The notes under the pieces: model-generated
The model's database searches: none
Seen by the model: the letters and a program-made list of their open reading frames with translations, nothing else
Told to the model about the DNA's origin: nothing
Source: Pseudomonas poae
GTDB taxonomy: Bacteria > Pseudomonadota > Gammaproteobacteria > Pseudomonadales > Pseudomonadaceae
DNA length: 64,000 bases
Direction of reading: 5' to 3'
Assembly (NCBI RefSeq): GCF_001439785.1
Contig: NZ_JYLI01000008.1
Coordinates: 186,001 to 250,000, forward strand
Shown: in pieces, positions 61,959 to 64,000 of the stretch
How the letters are laid out: each line of letters begins with the position of its first letter
Position numbering within the stretch: position 1 is the first letter of the stretch
Translations under genes and position numbers: made by a program

Positions 61959-63774
61959 GGAAAAAGACGCCGAGTTTCTCAAAGTTATTCTTGAGGCAGG
62001 TGAAATACAGGAGCTCATCGTCTGCGTTTTTGCTGTGGTTGAATGACACACATGGATTTCGTAGGTTTCCGCGGAAAACGCGAAACTTTCCTTGGTGGCG
62101 GCGAATCATGGCAAGGATTTGCTTCACTTCTACCCTTGCTGACGGCAGGGAGAGCTCGATAAGAAAGCCTTGGGATTTCTCTTCCGCGGGCTCAGCATCG
62201 TTCTTCGCAGTGCCGAGCGGGCGCCTTTGTGTTTCGAATAAGTAAAAATGGCGTTCGCCGCAAATGATCCGGACGATTTGCACACCACGTAAAATTTTGA
62301 GCTTGGGTTCGAGATAAAGCCATTTGCTCTGTTCTGGAGATACCTCATCTTCATCGTCGAACTCTTTCAGCAGAACCAATTTCGCAGGTCCGACGGTGCC
62401 CCGTTGGCCATCGAGCGTTAGCCATTCGACTCGATCAATAACGGTTGAGTATGCGTTTCTCAATGCGCAGAGTGCCTGCCACACGTCTGTGAGAACGCCC
62501 GATGATTCCCACGGTTGTACATCCACAATTTCCGCTTTACCAACACCAGATCCCCGCTCACTAGGATCGCCAGCAGAAAGCACAACGGCATCACCTGTAG
62601 GTAGGATTTTTTTTCCACGCTCACCAGGTTTGCGCTGAATGCGCTTGTTGATAGTCCGACGCTCTCCGAGTACTTCAAAGCTTTCATTAAGAAGGATATG
62701 CGTTCCTATATCGGGATCGGAGGCCTGGTCATTAGTCAGCTCAGCCTTTTGGTCCAGAGGAAGGGTTTTTGTCGGACGTTTGATGAAGACCCCACCATCA
62801 TCTTCATTGTCGTCGCTCGGTGCTTCGGTGCTGTAGTCGGGCCGGTACACCTCAAGTTCTGGGCCGAGTGGTTCGCTCGCTCCGGTGAGACGCAGGCAGA
62901 GAAACGTTTTCCGACCATTAATCCAAAACCCTCGCGCCCTCACTTTCGCAAGGCCGGTAAACCAGGGTGCAATTTTTAGATCACCAAATGGAGCTGACAG
63001 ATTCTGCGTGCCGTTGAAGGCCGACTCCAGGTCCGCGTATAGCTTTTTGCACTGATAACGGGCGTACTCGTCATGCCGCATATGAGCGAGAAACACAGCC
63101 TCGCTTTCTCTGATTTTGGGCTGCAGCTTCACGACGTTCTTTTCCCAGGTCTCACTATGGTCAAAGAAAAATCGCTTTTGGACTTCGTCCCAAGGGTATG
63201 TCGTGAGAATTCGACTGGTTTCGGAGCTACGGCCATAAAGACGTACTAACAGTTCCACGCATGGAATTAGCACAGTTTCATCACCTGTGCCTTTGAATTC
63301 GATCAGCCATGAGTCTATGGAACTCGGCAATTCGTAGGTGCTGTAGGCGGAAGTGAGCCCCATTTCCGTGGCTTGTACGAACTTCCATTTGTTCGGGGTG
63401 AAGTCCAGATACTGCTCTGGAAGATTTTCCATCTGGGTGTCTGAGCTCAACGAGCCTTCACGCCAAACGGTCCCGATCTGAAAATAGCTTAGGTAAGGCA
63501 ACCCGATGGGGACAGTGTGAAAGCTTCCCAGCTGTCCCTTGGCGTCAACGTTGCGAAAATGCACATTTACCAGAGGTACAGTTCTTTCTCGGGCATTCGG
63601 CGTGAACGACCCATACCACAATACAAGTAAGTCACCTTTAAGGTCTTTGAAGCGGCCGGCCAGACTGATCTGTGGTTTGGGATAAGTAAATGCGCAGCGG
63701 TTGACCGAATGCAACCAGGCAGGCTCGAGCCTAAAAGGAGCTTGATCGTAAAAATTTAATGTTAAATCTGACAA
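61945..63774 (-). CDS. TnsE-like transposition protein (tentative)
   Basis: A 609-residue protein. Its layout fits Tn7 TnsE, which targets replicating DNA on mobile plasmids: an N-terminal beta-rich part (LAGRFKDLKGDLLVLWYGSF), a GLPYLSYFQIGTV segment, an IPCVELLVRLYG helix, an acidic then basic linker (about 310-390; PSDDNEDDGG, then RRTINKRIQRKPGERGKK) and a C-terminal domain with RGVQIVRIICGERHFYLFETQRR. A TTG start at 63774 (GAGG at 6 bases) was chosen; the frame opens at 63834. The likeness comes from memory of the Tn7 protein and could be wrong. Confidence 0.5.
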   Translation of the reverse strand: MSDLTLNFYDQAPFRLEPAWLHSVNRCAFTYPKPQISLAGRFKDLKGDLLVLWYGSFTPNARERTVPLVNVHFRNVDAKGQLGSFHTVPIGLPYLSYFQIGTVWREGSLSSDTQMENLPEQYLDFTPNKWKFVQATEMGLTSAYSTYELPSSIDSWLIEFKGTGDETVLIPCVELLVRLYGRSSETSRILTTYPWDEVQKRFFFDHSETWEKNVVKLQPKIRESEAVFLAHMRHDEYARYQCKKLYADLESAFNGTQNLSAPFGDLKIAPWFTGLAKVRARGFWINGRKTFLCLRLTGASEPLGPELEVYRPDYSTEAPSDDNEDDGGVFIKRPTKTLPLDQKAELTNDQASDPDIGTHILLNESFEVLGERRTINKRIQRKPGERGKKILPTGDAVVLSAGDPSERGSGVGKAEIVDVQPWESSGVLTDVWQALCALRNAYSTVIDRVEWLTLDGQRGTVGPAKLVLLKEFDDEDEVSPEQSKWLYLEPKLKILRGVQIVRIICGERHFYLFETQRRPLGTAKNDAEPAEEKSQGFLIELSLPSARVEVKQILAMIRRHQGKFRVFRGNLRNPCVSFNHSKNADDELLYFTCLKNNFEKLGVFFPRDL

Positions 63775-63878
63775 GAACCACCTCAAATTTACATCCGCAA
63801 CAAGGCCGCGCTGCATGCCTCCTGCACGGAACATTGCATTTGTGCCTCAGCCCATAACAGATACTGCTTCATACGTAA

Positions 63879-63937
63879 GGCAAACAATTCTTTGCCTTAA
63901 TACCGATTTAAGCCTTTTAAGCAAAATATTCTTTGCT
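63879..63937. promoter_or_regulatory. Two tandem palindromic operators upstream of the TnsE-like gene
   Basis: GGCAAA-CAATTC-TTTGCC (63879-63896) and AGCAAA-ATATTC-TTTGCT (63920-63937) are two related perfect palindromes 41 bases apart, four helical turns. They probably bind a dimeric regulator that controls the TnsE-like gene or a gene beyond the right edge. Confidence 0.65.
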
Positions 63938-63940
63938 TTA

Positions 63941-63965
63941 CAGCAGTGACGACAATCCACTGCTG
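63941..63965. other. Inverted repeat near the right edge
   Basis: CAGCAGTG and CACTGCTG pair perfectly with a 9-base loop, just past the second operator. The role is unknown. Confidence 0.4.
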
Positions 63966-64000
63966 AGAGATTTCGGAATCAAACCGTTGACAAACGCGAT

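Overview
The window is a piece of a Pseudomonas chromosome, most likely from the P. fluorescens group. Gene content and order match the block known in P. aeruginosa as rep/xpt, cytochrome c5, pauR, dadX-dadA, kauB, rpmG-rpmB, radC, coaBC-dut-algC-argB, pyrE, crc, rph, yicC, gmk-rpoZ-spoT. The gaps between these genes carry the GTGGGAGGGGGCTTGC and GTGGCGAGCGGGCTTG repeats (REP/REPIN) typical of P. fluorescens relatives. No rRNA, tRNA or CRISPR array was seen.

Core part, 1-42706. In order it holds: a tonB-exbD-exbB iron-uptake energy operon; a SDR-type epimerase; a lipoprotein; a gmk-rpoZ-spoT-ridA stringent-response cluster; yicC and rph back to back; crc and pyrE back to back; coaBC-dut-algC-argB; radC; a peptide-type solute-binding protein; and rpmB-rpmG. 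Next comes a scattered polyamine and D-alanine catabolism neighbourhood: an aldehyde dehydrogenase of the KauB/PuuC type, a PuuB-like oxidase, a DadR-like Lrp regulator, dadA, a RidA protein, dadX/alr and a PauR-like regulator. It ends with cytochrome c5, an acetyl-CoA hydrolase/transferase, xpt, rep, a GGDEF/EAL protein, a MATE exporter and a chemoreceptor.

Island, 42707 to beyond the right edge. The gene comM (yifB) is cut: only its 3' part remains (41988-42706) and the next base begins a TGT-ended mobile element. Three copies of an ATTAA-(T/G)-GCGACTG-like repeat sit just inside this end, spaced 55 and 22 bp, as expected for transposase (TnsB) sites. The element encodes TnsA, TnsB, TnsC, TniQ and a zinc-ribbon protein in one overlapping operon. 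This is the gene order (tniC-A-B-D-E) and the target gene of the Tn6022/AbaR family of Tn7-like elements. A TnsE-like gene lies near the right edge of the window. The other end and the 5' part of comM should lie past base 64000.

Cargo. Left of the transposition genes are a lipoprotein, a small helical protein, a candidate small RNA with its own promoter and terminator, and a three-gene set: two TcmP-type methyltransferase-like proteins on either side of a C-x6-C-x2-C DUF5131 (Gp37/Gp68) protein. The second promoter of this set carries a perfect 15-bp palindrome over its -35 box. Right of the transposition genes are an IS66-family element lacking a visible right end, a broad-spectrum mercury operon (merR divergent from merTPCAB), a short unknown gene and the TnsE-like gene with two tandem palindromic operators upstream.

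The strongest candidates for new biology are the TcmP-DUF5131-TcmP set, the six-zinc-ribbon protein behind TniQ, the TnsE-like protein in a comM-type element, and the cargo small RNA.
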